A stretch of 64,000 bases of DNA from Allopontixanthobacter sediminis (GCF_009828115.1 NZ_WTYL01000002.1:868001-932000), one strand, 5' to 3'. Shown: positions 36,871 to 54,016, counted from the first letter of the stretch. Notes: generated by a model from the letters alone, not told the origin. Program-made: numbers and translations.

Positions 36871-37104
36871 TTAGATGCCGTCGGCAGTGTCTTCAAGCGT
36901 CTCAGCCTGCGACTCGAGTTCCGCTGCTTCAGCTTCGGTCGGGGCTTGCTCAGCCATTTCCTCGAGCGCTTCCGCCCGCTCGTCGATCACTTCACCCTGG
37001 GCTTCGGCGACATCATCGATTTCCTCGCCGACTTCTTCGGCGGGGCCATCGCAGGCTGCGGCGAGCATGGCCAGTGGCAGGGCGGCAAAGGCGAACTTTT
37101 TCAT
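36871..37104 (-). CDS. Small acidic lipoprotein, coiled-coil-like
   Basis: 77 aa. The signal MKKFAFAALPLAMLAAAC ends in lipobox AAAC; the mature protein is Glu/Asp/Ala-rich (GEEIDDVAEAQGEVIDER...EALEEMAEQ) with heptad-like spacing. GGGA precedes the ATG at 37104; the upstream extension in frame is not protein-like. It resembles the tandem lipoproteins at 17.6-18.2 kb in size, acidity and lipobox, though sequence identity is low. The function is unknown. Confidence 0.82.
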   Translation of the reverse strand: MKKFAFAALPLAMLAAACDGPAEEVGEEIDDVAEAQGEVIDERAEALEEMAEQAPTEAEAAELESQAETLEDTADGI

Positions 37105-37200
37105 ATGGCTATCCCTTTCAGGTGGGTTGCACGCGAAACACGATCGTCCGGCGCTTGGGTTCTCAACGCCCGGCGCGGCGCATGTTTCCAAATTCGCCCG

Positions 37201-37407
37201 CTACCCCCCCTCGTAGCCTAGCAAATCCCCCGGCTGGCAATCGAGTTCGCGGCAGATCGCTTCCAGCGTGGAAAAGCGCATCGCCTTGGCCTTGCCGGTC
37301 TTGAGGATGGACAGATTGGCGAGCGTCAGATCGACCCGTTCGGCTAGCTCGGTCAGCGTCATGCGCCGCTCGTGAAGCAGGTCGTCAAGTTTGACATGGA
37401 TCGGCAT
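37201..37407 (-). CDS. XRE-family HTH regulator (YozG-like)
   Basis: 68-aa Cro/C1-type DNA-binding protein made of one helix-turn-helix domain: MTLTELAERVDLTLANLSIL is the HTH and FSTLEAICRELDCQPGDLL the C-terminal helix. Its ATG shares one base with the stop of the DUF2975 gene (TGATG), so they are translationally coupled. This pair (XRE plus DUF2975 membrane protein) is a recurring unit. It probably regulates its own operon through the repeats at 38118-38158. Confidence 0.9.
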   Translation of the reverse strand: MPIHVKLDDLLHERRMTLTELAERVDLTLANLSILKTGKAKAMRFSTLEAICRELDCQPGDLLGYEGG

Positions 37408-37946
37408 CAGACGGTTCCTTCCAGCTCTTCACGCATTTCGGTGCCCTTGCGAAACACTCGGGCGAGGATGAACAGGATCAACACCAGCAGCACGCCGGTA
37501 CCGGAAAAGCCGAAATCATTATCGACATGATCGTTTGGATCGGCGGCGATTCCTACCACCCAGACGAAGGCGATACCGATCGGTACGGCGGCGGCTTGCG
37601 CAATGATCGCGACCCAACCCATTCGCGATAGACGTTTGGCGTTGTCCGGAATGAACGGATCGCCTTCGCCGACGCTGTTGACGATCCGGCGCAGCAACAA
37701 GAGGAAGTATACGCCAAGTGCCATCAGGCCCGCCGCGCCAGCGAGGACAAAAGCTGCCGCAGGAATCACCCCCGGCACAATATCCTTTCCGTCAGCCGCC
37801 AATTCGGCCAGCAGCGCGGCCTGGTTAAACAGCATCAGCGGCAAGGCGATCACGAGCGCCGCTCCGGCGATTGCCAGGACTACAATAAAGAACATCAGCA
37901 CGAAGCGGGCAATGGCCAGCAGCGGATCTTTGGCAGCTTTGGTCAT
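37407..37946 (-). CDS. DUF2975 four-helix membrane protein
   Basis: 179 aa with four hydrophobic segments: FVLMFFIVVLAIAGAALVIA, AAAFVLAGAAGLMALGVYFLL, WVAIIAQAAAVPIGIAFVWVV and TGVLLVLILFILARVF. The loop IVNSVGEGDPFIPDNAKRL is the family signature. The start is the ATG at 37946; the frame before it overlaps the 39-aa peptide gene. It is coupled to the XRE regulator downstream. The family function is unknown; it might sense membrane state and control the partner regulator. Confidence 0.88.
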   Translation of the reverse strand: MTKAAKDPLLAIARFVLMFFIVVLAIAGAALVIALPLMLFNQAALLAELAADGKDIVPGVIPAAAFVLAGAAGLMALGVYFLLLLRRIVNSVGEGDPFIPDNAKRLSRMGWVAIIAQAAAVPIGIAFVWVVGIAADPNDHVDNDFGFSGTGVLLVLILFILARVFRKGTEMREELEGTV

Positions 37947-37968
37947 TGTGTAACTCCCTGTTGCCGGA

Positions 37969-38088
37969 TCAGGCGATTTCGGCGGTGATCGCATACTGGT
38001 CTGCAGGCACTATAACGGCCGGGGTCATCAGGGCGGTCGTCACCAGCATGGCAACGAGGATGGCGAATGCGTTGAATGTACGGGTCAT
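37969..38088 (-). CDS. 39-aa hydrophobic small protein, first gene of the DUF2975/XRE unit
   Basis: Too short for standard ORF calling. It reads MTRTFNAFAILVAMLVTTAL with a further hydrophobic stretch MTPAVIVPADQYAITAEIA, so it is a signal-like or single membrane helix followed by a short tail. GGAG lies eight bases before the ATG. The stop at 37969 is 22 bases before the DUF2975 ATG, and the 12-bp repeats lie just upstream. It may be a small membrane or exported peptide; the function is unknown. Confidence 0.65.
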   Translation of the reverse strand: MTRTFNAFAILVAMLVTTALMTPAVIVPADQYAITAEIA

Positions 38089-38117
38089 TTGTTGATCTCC
38101 AATATGGTTGATATCGA

Positions 38118-38158
38118 CAATCAATAATACCGAGTCGCCATATTGTCAATCAATAATA
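38118..38158 (-). repeat. 12-bp direct repeats, putative XRE operator
   Basis: CAATCAATAATA occurs at 38118-38129 and 38147-38158, 29 bases apart, directly upstream of the 39-aa gene of the XRE/DUF2975 unit. The stretch is unusually AT-rich for this genome and also contains TTGAT-ATCGACA-ATCAA. It would suit autoregulation by the XRE protein; no binding data. Confidence 0.5.
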
Positions 38159-38487
38159 TCGTAAAACAATATGTCCCTTGTTGATTAGCGATGATAGGCC
38201 GTCGCGGCGGACGGTATGTCAGGATGGTTGACCGGTGCCCGCCCCGCTCCTATATGAGCGTCACACCGACCGCTTCGAGACAGACGGGCCCTTGCGCGGG
38301 GGCTCGCCACGAAAGGAAGCGGCGGATTTCATGGCCGCGATGCAACAACTGCAGCAACTCCTTCAAATCGAAGGAGAAGCGCTGCGGTTTTTCTGCGTGT
38401 CCGGCCATGGCGAAATTCAGCGTGTGGCACGAATTTTCCGCCGGAATTTTGCGATTCCGGCCAAATTGAAAGAGGCGAATCACCTCC
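38159..38487 (+). other. rpoB upstream region, no gene recognised
   Basis: About 330 bases between the XRE-unit operator and rpoB. Open frames on both strands exist (for example 38235-38630 plus) but they overlap rpoB and show no protein family. It presumably holds the rpoB promoter and leader. A GAAAGAGGCG stretch about 12 bases before the rpoB ATG is its ribosome site. Confidence 0.6.
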
Positions 38488-42693
<4,206 letters not shown>

Positions 42694-42699
42694 GGGAAC

Positions 42700-42725
42700 G
42701 GGGCGGCGCGCCACAACGCCGCCCC
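42700..42725 (+). terminator. Hairpin between rpoB and rpoC (attenuator-like)
   Basis: Nine-bp GC stem GGGGCGGCG / CGCCGCCCC with an 8-base loop, followed by only three thymines. It lies in the 77-base rpoB-rpoC gap. It could cause partial termination or stabilise the rpoB 3' end; with so short a U tract full termination is unlikely. Confidence 0.45.
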
Positions 42726-42770
42726 TTTCCGGCTCCACCAAAAATTTTCACCCGACTAGGGATGACCAGA

Positions 42771-47087
<4,317 letters not shown>

Positions 47088-47106
47088 GTCTGGCGTCCGA
47101 TGCACA

Positions 47107-47142
47107 AAAAAGCCCCGCCGGAGCGATCCGGCGGGGCTTTTT
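47107..47142. terminator. rpoBC terminator
   Basis: Perfect 16-bp stem: A5 then GCCCCGCCGGA on the left, TCCGGCGGGGC then T5 on the right, with a GCGA tetraloop, 19 bases after the rpoC stop. Confidence 0.96.
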
Positions 47143-47193
47143 GTTTAGGGCCTGATGGTTGACTAGCCATGGTCGGTGCAACAAGAGACGGTC

Positions 47194-48363
47194 ATGAAAC
47201 GGATTTTGATCTGCTGCGGGCTGTTGGTCAGCAATTCCGCAAGTGCAGCTGAACCCGATGAATTCCGACAGGATGCCCAATTGCTGGAGCGATTGGTTGA
47301 CTATCAATATGCCTATCTGGACAGATTGCCCGATGGCGACTTCGAGCTCACTCCTACACTCAGGGCCGAGGCGGAGGAAGTTAACACACGCGGCGAATTG
47401 ATCCGGTTTGCGGAACGAGCGCTGACCCTGCTTGCTGATCATCATGTGATCACCGGCGCGTCACTTTCCGACAGCTGGGCGGTGTTCCCCAGCTACGGCG
47501 ATTTATGGATTGAGCGGCATGGAGACGGCTATGTGGTTGAGCAGGTGCGCGAAAATAGCCCTGCATCACAAGCAGGCATCAAAGCCGGAGACCGCATCAT
47601 TGGCATTGGCGGCCTGCCAACTCAAAGCGCGGTAGACGCTTTTTGGAAAGATCTGGGGCGTCTGGATGGGGCCACCGATGAAGGCTTTGCTGCTCGCATC
47701 CTCGCGGCGGGCAGGCGCGACAGAACAAGGAAACTCACCGTACGGCACGCATCGGATAAGCCGCGCGACCTGGAATTGGCCAACCTGTACGCATTGGCCG
47801 AGACTGACCAGCCGCCGCTTTCTGTGAGCCAAGAGGATGAAAGCCTCATCATCAAGTTCCACGATTCATTGGGCCGCGATGATACAATCGCGGCGTTTGA
47901 TCAGACCATGGCCGCAGCGGCAACCAACCAACCGATCATTCTCGATCTGACGGATACGGCCAGCGGAGGAAACACGAACGTCGCTCGCGGAATCATGGGC
48001 TGGTTCGTCGAGCAGCCGACCGCCTATCAAATTCACGACCTGCCCGCTGAAATGCGCCGCACGGGGATTGCCCGCCAATGGATCGAACAGGTCCTCCCCC
48101 GGGAAGGAAAGTATCATTCAGGCACTGTCACCGTTCGCGTTGGGCGCTGGACGGGCAGCATGGGAGAAGGTCTGGCAATAGGCTTCCACGCAATGGGCGC
48201 GGCGGTCGAGGGGGCCCGCATGGCAGGGTTGCTGGGTGCAGTTTATGACGAGCGTTTGCCCAATTCTGGTCTGCTTGTGAAGCTACCGGTCGAGCGCCTT
48301 TACGCTGTCGATGGAACGCCCCGGGAGGAGTTTGAACCCACACCGAAGGCCGGGCCGCGCTGA
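47194..48363 (+). CDS. Exported PDZ / S41-like peptidase
   Basis: 389 aa from the ATG at 47194; the signal peptide MKRILICCGLLVSNSASAAE precedes an alpha-helical region. A PDZ domain follows (YVVEQVRENSPASQAGIKAGDRIIGIGG), then a tail-specific protease fold with IILDLTDTASGGNTNVAR and a nucleophile-like serine in RWTGSMGEGLAIGF. The Lys of the classic CtpA Ser-Lys dyad is not apparent about 25 residues later, so it may use another base or be inactive. It is periplasmic or surface-located. It is likely a separate unit, as it follows a terminator. Confidence 0.78.
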   Translation: MKRILICCGLLVSNSASAAEPDEFRQDAQLLERLVDYQYAYLDRLPDGDFELTPTLRAEAEEVNTRGELIRFAERALTLLADHHVITGASLSDSWAVFPSYGDLWIERHGDGYVVEQVRENSPASQAGIKAGDRIIGIGGLPTQSAVDAFWKDLGRLDGATDEGFAARILAAGRRDRTRKLTVRHASDKPRDLELANLYALAETDQPPLSVSQEDESLIIKFHDSLGRDDTIAAFDQTMAAAATNQPIILDLTDTASGGNTNVARGIMGWFVEQPTAYQIHDLPAEMRRTGIARQWIEQVLPREGKYHSGTVTVRVGRWTGSMGEGLAIGFHAMGAAVEGARMAGLLGAVYDERLPNSGLLVKLPVERLYAVDGTPREEFEPTPKAGPR

Positions 48364-48420
48364 GCGTTGACAGGCGTGGTTATTACCAGCGTGAATTGAT
48401 GCAGGGTAGGGCATGGCGCG

Positions 48421-49554
48421 CTACGAATACGCCATCCGCTCCAACTCGCCGAATGCCGCCAGCGCCCCCGGATCGCCAAATGGTGCGAGCTGGCTCATAA
48501 ATACGCCCGCTATTCCGGCAGTTGGGTCGATCCAGTAATAGGAATTGAAGATGCCCGCCCAGCACATGCTGCCTGCCGATCGGCCGCCGGCGACGGGTTC
48601 CGGGTTGATCAGGAAGCCAAGGCCCCAGCCGGTGTGCTGATCGGGGAAAGTGTCGAAGGGGGCGGCGAAATCCGGCATGGCGGTGGGCATGGCGCCGGCG
48701 CGGATGGACCCGATCTGGTTGCGCGACATTGCCGCGACGGTCTCCGCCTGCAGCAACCGGTTTCCGTCCAGTTCGCCGCCGCGCAGCATCATCTGCAGGA
48801 AGCGGGCATAATCTTCGGCGGTCGAGGTCAGGCCGCCGCCGCCGCCGTGGAATTCGCCGCCGCCAAGGTACAACGGGCTGAGCGCAAGACCGCCGTCCTT
48901 GGCGCGCGTGTGGACCTTCGCCGCACCGGCGGGCAGTGTGTCACAAAAGGCAGTGTTTCTAAGGCCAAGCGGCACGAAAACATGGCGGTCCAGATAGGTC
49001 TGCAGATCGGTACCGGTGACCGCCTCTATCGCCAACCCCGCCCAGTCGGTCGAGACACCGTAAGCCCAATCATCGCCCGGATCGAACAACAGCGGCATCG
49101 TGATCCCCGCCTTCGATCCCGGTGCCGGGATGCCTACCGCACGGTAATAGCGCAGGACTTCCGGCTGGACGAAAGCGTAGCCAAGTCCCGAGGTGTGGGT
49201 GAGCAGATGCCGCAAAGTGATCGGCCGCGCGGCGGGGCGAAGGATCGGAGCGCCGTCTTCGTCGAAACCGGCCAGCACCTGCGGATCGGCCAGTTCGGGA
49301 AGGACTTCGCCGATGGGTGCATCAAGCTCGATATGTCCGGCTTCCACCAACTGCATCGCGCCGACCGACACCAGTGCCTTGGTCATCGACGCGACCTGGC
49401 AGATCGTGTCCATTTCCATCGGCGTCCCGGTAAGGGCATCCGCAAAACCATAGCTGCGGCTATACCGGACCCCGTCGCGGTCCACGATCATGCAGGCTGC
49501 GCCCGGCAGCCGGGCTTCGGTGATGGCCCGCGAGAGCTCTGTATCATCTATCAT
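48421..49554 (-). CDS. Serine beta-lactamase-family hydrolase / esterase (class C type)
   Basis: 377 aa. The catalytic SxxK is CQVASMTKALVSVGAMQL and the YxN-like Tyr is DDWAYGVSTDWAGLAIEA. The third motif is HTGWGLGF (HxG rather than KTG), typical of EstB-like esterases and D-aminopeptidase-type members, which usually act on small esters. No signal peptide is visible, so it is probably cytoplasmic. The ATG at 49554 is preferred over a GTG nine bases upstream. The substrate is unknown. It is divergent from the META-like lipoprotein gene. Confidence 0.85.
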   Translation of the reverse strand: MIDDTELSRAITEARLPGAACMIVDRDGVRYSRSYGFADALTGTPMEMDTICQVASMTKALVSVGAMQLVEAGHIELDAPIGEVLPELADPQVLAGFDEDGAPILRPAARPITLRHLLTHTSGLGYAFVQPEVLRYYRAVGIPAPGSKAGITMPLLFDPGDDWAYGVSTDWAGLAIEAVTGTDLQTYLDRHVFVPLGLRNTAFCDTLPAGAAKVHTRAKDGGLALSPLYLGGGEFHGGGGGLTSTAEDYARFLQMMLRGGELDGNRLLQAETVAAMSRNQIGSIRAGAMPTAMPDFAAPFDTFPDQHTGWGLGFLINPEPVAGGRSAGSMCWAGIFNSYYWIDPTAGIAGVFMSQLAPFGDPGALAAFGELERMAYS

Positions 49555-49676
49555 GATCGGCACGTTAGCTGGCCGGACAGGGCAATCCAGCGGAATTCGC
49601 TACCCTTATTTCCGATGGGGACGAACAAGTGTATGCCGGGCATCGTCCGGAAACTTGCAAAAAGGATACCGCAATC

Positions 49677-50111
49677 ATGCGCATCATTCCTGTCATCATC
49701 CTCGCAACGCTTGCTGCCTGTGCGCCGGTGGACAACGACCCTCTTGCGCCGGGCAGCGACCCGGTGGTTGCGGACGGCGTAATCATAGATCCTGCGGCAC
49801 TGACCGGTGAGTACCGTCTCGCGGGAGTCGACGGGCGGGACATCAACCTGTCTCACGGGATTTCCGCATCAATTTCGGAACAGGAAATCGAGGTTCTCTC
49901 GCAATGTATCCGGTTCAAATGGAGCTATGCGTTGGCCGATGGCGTGCTAGCGACAGAGCGCACTCCTTCGATGAGCTGCAGGCGCGCGCTGCTTCCGGAA
50001 GAGGAGGCGATTTCCCGTGCCTTCGATGATGCGGTCCAGGTCCGGCGGACACCGGCCAACGGGATCGAGTTTTCAGGCGAAGGGCATACGGTCACACTCT
50101 TCTCGCAATAA
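49677..50111 (+). CDS. META-domain-like lipoprotein
   Basis: 144 aa. The signal MRIIPVIILATLAAC carries lipobox LAAC. The mature domain begins LTGEYRLAGVDGRDIN and contains SISEQEIEVLSQCIRFKWSYAL, a pattern like META/HslJ proteins that act in the envelope under heat or antibiotic stress. A Cys pair (QCIR and SMSC) may form a disulfide. AAAGGA precedes the ATG at 49677. It is followed after 27 bases by the glutamyl-tRNA synthetase gene. The exact role is unknown. Confidence 0.75.
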   Translation: MRIIPVIILATLAACAPVDNDPLAPGSDPVVADGVIIDPAALTGEYRLAGVDGRDINLSHGISASISEQEIEVLSQCIRFKWSYALADGVLATERTPSMSCRRALLPEEEAISRAFDDAVQVRRTPANGIEFSGEGHTVTLFSQ

Positions 50112-50138
50112 TCCGCGCGGGGCGCTAAGTGGCGGGGC

Positions 50139-51470
50139 ATGACCGCAATCACCCGTTTCGCCCCTTCGCCGACCGGCAATCTCCATGTCGGCAACATCCG
50201 CACGGCGCTGCACAATTGGTTCCTGGCGCGCAAGGCAGGCGGCAAGTTCATGTTGCGGATAGACGATACCGACGCGGAGCGCAGCCGCGAGGAATATGTC
50301 GAGGGCATTCGCGCCGACCTGGCATGGCTTGGACTGGATTTCGACGGGGAAGAACGGCAGTCCGCCCGTCTTGGCCATTACGAAGCCGCCTTCGAAACCC
50401 TTAAGGCCAGCGGGCGCGTTTACCGGGCCTACGAAACCGCGCAGGAACTTGACCTCAAACGCAAGGTCCAGCTCGGCCGCGGCCTGCCGCCGATTTATGA
50501 TCGCTCGGCCTTGCGACTGACCGAGGATGATCACGCGGCGAAAGCCGCCGATGGTACCGCGCCGCATTGGCGGTTCCTGCTCGATCACGACAGCCCGATT
50601 GCGTGGGACGACGGAGTTCGCGGACCGCAGAAATTCGACGCCGCCAGCCTATCCGATCCGGTGATCCGCCGGGCCGACGGATCGTGGCTGTATATGCTGC
50701 CCAGCGCGGTAGACGATATCGAGATGGGCATTACCGACGTGCTGCGCGGCGAAGATCACGTATCCAACACCGCAGTGCAGGTGCAGATGTTCGAAGCGCT
50801 GGATGCCGCGCCGCCGCGGTTCGCGCATGAAGCGCTGCTGATGGGCAAGGAAGGCAAATTGTCCAAGCGGCTCGGATCTCTGGGCTGCGAGAGTTTCAGG
50901 GAACGCGGGATCGAACCGGAAGCCATCGCCGCGTTGCTGGCGCGGCTCGGAACATCCCAGCCGGTAGAACCGATTGCCGATCGCCAAGCGCTTGTGGCCA
51001 GTTTCGACCTTGGCAGCTTTGGACGCGCGCCGGCCAAGTTCGACGACGCCGATCTCGACCGGCTGAACACTGCCATCGTGCACCAGATGGACTACGCTGC
51101 GGTGAAGCACCGCCTGCCGGACGGGATGGATGAAGCGGCCTGGCACGCGGTCCGGCCCAATTTGATGGTCGTGGCGGATGCCGCGGAATGGTGGCGGATC
51201 GTCACGGGCCCGATCGACTTGCCGGAATTTTCAGACGAGGACCGCGGCTATCTGGCGCAGGCGGCTGGGGTGCTGGATTTCTCTGCCGGCGACCCGTGGC
51301 ATGCGTTGACTGGCACCCTCAAGAAGACCACCGGCCGGAAAGGCAAGCCGCTTTTCCTTCCGCTCCGCCAGGCGCTAACAGGTATGGACCACGGACCTGA
51401 TATGGCCGAATTGCTGCTGGTGCTCGGCGAGGAAACTGCCCGCCGGAGGCTCGAACGAGCGGCGAGCTGA
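50139..51470 (+). CDS. gltX: Glutamyl-tRNA synthetase (GluRS2-type)
   Basis: 443-aa class I synthetase charging glutamate. The HIGH-like motif is FAPSPTGNLHVGN and KMSKS-like GKLSKRLGS; catalytic-domain RGEDHVSNTAVQVQMF also matches. The helical anticodon-binding domain is C-terminal. Alphaproteobacteria often carry two GluRS genes, one of which may serve tRNA-Gln; which this is cannot be told from sequence alone. It is followed by a terminator shared with the small-protein gene. Confidence 0.92.
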   Translation: MTAITRFAPSPTGNLHVGNIRTALHNWFLARKAGGKFMLRIDDTDAERSREEYVEGIRADLAWLGLDFDGEERQSARLGHYEAAFETLKASGRVYRAYETAQELDLKRKVQLGRGLPPIYDRSALRLTEDDHAAKAADGTAPHWRFLLDHDSPIAWDDGVRGPQKFDAASLSDPVIRRADGSWLYMLPSAVDDIEMGITDVLRGEDHVSNTAVQVQMFEALDAAPPRFAHEALLMGKEGKLSKRLGSLGCESFRERGIEPEAIAALLARLGTSQPVEPIADRQALVASFDLGSFGRAPAKFDDADLDRLNTAIVHQMDYAAVKHRLPDGMDEAAWHAVRPNLMVVADAAEWWRIVTGPIDLPEFSDEDRGYLAQAAGVLDFSAGDPWHALTGTLKKTTGRKGKPLFLPLRQALTGMDHGPDMAELLLVLGEETARRRLERAAS

Positions 51471-51500
51471 ACCAGCATCTTGGTTGCCGCGGACAATAAA

Positions 51501-51522
51501 AAACGGGGCCGAAGCCCCGTTT
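51501..51522. terminator. Bidirectional terminator, gltX / small protein
   Basis: Perfect 9-bp stem AAACGGGGC / GCCCCGTTT with a CGAA tetraloop. On the minus strand the T tract after it is six long, so it mainly serves the small-protein gene; on the plus strand the U tract is shorter. Confidence 0.88.
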
Positions 51523-51548
51523 CTCATTCAACCATTTTGGATCGGCAA

Positions 51549-51770
51549 TTAAGCGCTGATCGCCTCATCGTCATCGTTGTCGATCACGGTAAGGGCAATA
51601 AATGCAGCCAGAACACCAGCGGCCAGAAGACCGAGGATGCCGTCGCCGCCGCCAAGTTCGCTTTCGCTGGTTGCCGGCGCGGAAGCGCGGGCAGTATCCG
51701 CTGCCGAAACGGCAGGTGCAGCTGCGAGCGAAACGGCCGCTGCGGCAATGAAGAGGTTACGAATTTTCAT
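51549..51770 (-). CDS. Small signal-peptide membrane protein, acidic tail
   Basis: 73 aa. A signal MKIRNLFIAAAAVSLAAAPAV is followed by a Ser/Thr/Gly-rich spacer (SESELGGGDG), a membrane helix ILGLLAAGVLAAFIALTVI and the acidic end DNDDDEAISA. It should sit as a single-span protein with the acidic end in the cytoplasm. No family recognised; such short proteins recur in sphingomonads. A strong terminator follows. Confidence 0.75.
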   Translation of the reverse strand: MKIRNLFIAAAAVSLAAAPAVSAADTARASAPATSESELGGGDGILGLLAAGVLAAFIALTVIDNDDDEAISA

Positions 51771-51929
51771 ATTTGCGACTCATGAAGCTTTAAAGGGACG
51801 CTCGGGCTACCGCACTAATCGAACAATAGCAATGCAGTAACACGCAAAGTTGGAAAAAACAGAGCCGATGGCCGTGATTAGCAGGGAATTGGACCGCTAA
51901 CGGCGCTCGGGGCGGAATAACGCGCCGCG

Positions 51930-52481
51930 CTACAACTGGTGCTCGACAAAGATTTTTATGCCCAAGCCAATCAGGATGAGCCCGCCCAGAATTTCGGCCC
52001 GTTTGCCCAGCTTCGCGCCCGCGAGTGCGCCAAGATACACCCCGGGGTACGTCAGCACAGCGGTAGTCAATCCGATCACGGCGCACGCCGCGAGAATGGG
52101 AACCCCGAATGTCGGCAAGGTGATACCGGCGACGGCGGCGTCGATGCTGGTCGCCACCGCTGCCACCAGCAAAGGCCAGATTGTCAGCGGCCGGACAGTC
52201 TCTTCCGGATCTCGCTCCAGGCCTTCGCCGATCATGCGGACGCCGAGGATGCCAAGCAAGACCAGGGCGATCCAGTGGTCGACCGCTTCAATAATGCTGC
52301 CGAATGCGACGCCAAGGCCCCAGCCAAACAGCGGCATGATCGCTTGGGCAAGCCCGAAGGCGAGGCTCATCCGCAAGGCCGCCAAGTGGTTCGGGCGGCT
52401 GGACGCACCATGTGCGACCGCCGCAGCAAAGGCGTCCATGGCAAGCGCCAGGGAAAGCAGGAAGAGGGAAATCGAAATCAT
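51930..52481 (-). CDS. mntP: MntP-type manganese efflux pump
   Basis: 183-aa six-helix membrane protein exporting Mn2+. LALAMDAFAAAVAHGA near the N-terminus and VAAVATSIDAAVAGITLP in the second half carry the aspartate motifs (MDA and SIDA) that bind the metal. Helices are spread across the whole length. The gene is 65 bases downstream of pyk on the same strand. No Mn-riboswitch of the yybP-ykoY type fits the spacer. Confidence 0.94.
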   Translation of the reverse strand: MISISLFLLSLALAMDAFAAAVAHGASSRPNHLAALRMSLAFGLAQAIMPLFGWGLGVAFGSIIEAVDHWIALVLLGILGVRMIGEGLERDPEETVRPLTIWPLLVAAVATSIDAAVAGITLPTFGVPILAACAVIGLTTAVLTYPGVYLGALAGAKLGKRAEILGGLILIGLGIKIFVEHQL

Positions 52482-52546
52482 GACTGTCTGTGAATATTGT
52501 CCGGAAACCTGAGCCCAAGTTTAAGGGCACATACGGGATTACCCCG

Positions 52547-54016
52547 TTATCCGCCGTGGCGTTCCAGCTCGTCACCCGCAAGGGTCACGACATGCAGCAG
52601 GTTGGTGCTGCCCGGAGTCCCGAACGGCACCCCGGCAAGCGCGATCATCTTGCTGCCCGCCTTGCCGAAACCGTGCCGCAGGGCCATCCGCTTGCCCTTG
52701 GCGATCATCTCTTCGAAACTTCCGATATCCTTAGTGATTACCGGATGTGCGCCCCATAGCAGGGCGACGCGGCGCGCGGTCCGGTTGGACGGGGTCAGCA
52801 CCAGCATCGGCACCGAAGGCCGTTCGCGCGCCACCCGGCGAGCGGTCGAACCGGAGCCGGTGAACACGGTAATGGCCGACACCAGCACGGTGTCGGCGAT
52901 GGTCATGCAGGCGTGGCTGAGCGCGTCAGCCGTCGTTGCATCGGGCGGGGTATCGAGGAAGCGCACGCGCGCGAGATAGCTGTCGTCGCGTTCCACCTGC
53001 ACCGCGATCCGGTCCATGATGGTGACCGCTTCTTCCGGCCATTCGCCAGCAGCAGTTTCGGCGGACAGCATCACCGCATCGGCCCCGTCATAGACTGCGT
53101 TGGCCACATCCGAAACCTCGGCGCGGGTCGGCGCGGGGCTTTCGATCATGCTTTCCAGCATCTGCGTTGCGACGATCACCGGCTTGCCCAGCATCCGCGC
53201 CTTGTTGACGATCTTCTTCTGCAACGGCGGCACTTCTTCGGGCAGCAACTCGACCCCGAGATCGCCGCGCGCGACCATCACCCCGTCACACATCTCGAGA
53301 ATTTCATCGAGGCGGCGGACAGCCATCGGCTTTTCGATCTTGGCGCACAGCGCACCGTAACCGCCCATCAGCTTGCGCGCTTCGGCGAGGTCTTCCGGGC
53401 GCTGGACGAAGCTGAGGCCGATCCAGTCGGCTCCCTGCTGCACGGCGAAAGCGAGGTCGCGCCGATCCTTTTCCGTAAGCGCAGGAATGGGGATCTCCGC
53501 ATCGGGCACATTCACGCCCTTGCGGTCGGAGATTACGCCGCCCACGACGGCGGAGCATAGGATCTCGTTTTCGTCCGCGCGGATCACTTTCAACTGGATC
53601 TTGCCGTCGTTGATCAGCAGGCGCTGGCCTTTCTCAAGCAGGCCGAACAATTCGGGATGCGGCAGTTCCACGCGCGTTTCGTCGCCGGGTTCCGGGTTCC
53701 GGTCGAGCGTGAAGTGACCCGAATGGCGGATCACAGCGCGGCCATCCTTGAACTTGCCGACCCGCAGTTTGGGCCCCTGCAGATCGCAGAAAATCGCGAT
53801 TGGACGGCTGAATTCCTTTTCCATCTCGCGGATCGCGGCAATCGTCCCGGCGTGAACCGCATGTTCGCCGTGGCTCATGTTTACACGGAAGGCATCGACC
53901 CCCGCCTTGAACAGTTTACGGAGCATTTCGGGGGAGCTGCTGGCCGGTCCGACCGTTGCGAGGATCTTGACCTTGCGTCCGCGGGGGGCGAGTTTGTGCG
54001 ATGGAGATTTTGCCAT
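52547..54016 (-). CDS. pyk: Pyruvate kinase
   Basis: 489 aa; converts PEP and ADP to pyruvate and ATP. KVKILATVGPASSSPEMLRKL starts the barrel, and CDLQGPKLRVGKF, the catalytic Lys in LCAKIEKPMAVRR, and MVARGDLGVELLPEEVP are conserved; the metal-binding Glu and Asp are within KIEKP and RGDLG. The C-terminal allosteric domain is present. It is divergent from the DUF1244 gene with 47 bases between. Confidence 0.97.
   Translation of the reverse strand: MAKSPSHKLAPRGRKVKILATVGPASSSPEMLRKLFKAGVDAFRVNMSHGEHAVHAGTIAAIREMEKEFSRPIAIFCDLQGPKLRVGKFKDGRAVIRHSGHFTLDRNPEPGDETRVELPHPELFGLLEKGQRLLINDGKIQLKVIRADENEILCSAVVGGVISDRKGVNVPDAEIPIPALTEKDRRDLAFAVQQGADWIGLSFVQRPEDLAEARKLMGGYGALCAKIEKPMAVRRLDEILEMCDGVMVARGDLGVELLPEEVPPLQKKIVNKARMLGKPVIVATQMLESMIESPAPTRAEVSDVANAVYDGADAVMLSAETAAGEWPEEAVTIMDRIAVQVERDDSYLARVRFLDTPPDATTADALSHACMTIADTVLVSAITVFTGSGSTARRVARERPSVPMLVLTPSNRTARRVALLWGAHPVITKDIGSFEEMIAKGKRMALRHGFGKAGSKMIALAGVPFGTPGSTNLLHVVTLAGDELERHGG

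Noticed and set aside
52482-52546. Manganese (yybP-ykoY) riboswitch before mntP
   Set aside because: Only 65 bases are available and the conserved internal-loop sequences are missing; only a weak ACGGG/CCCCGT hairpin is present.
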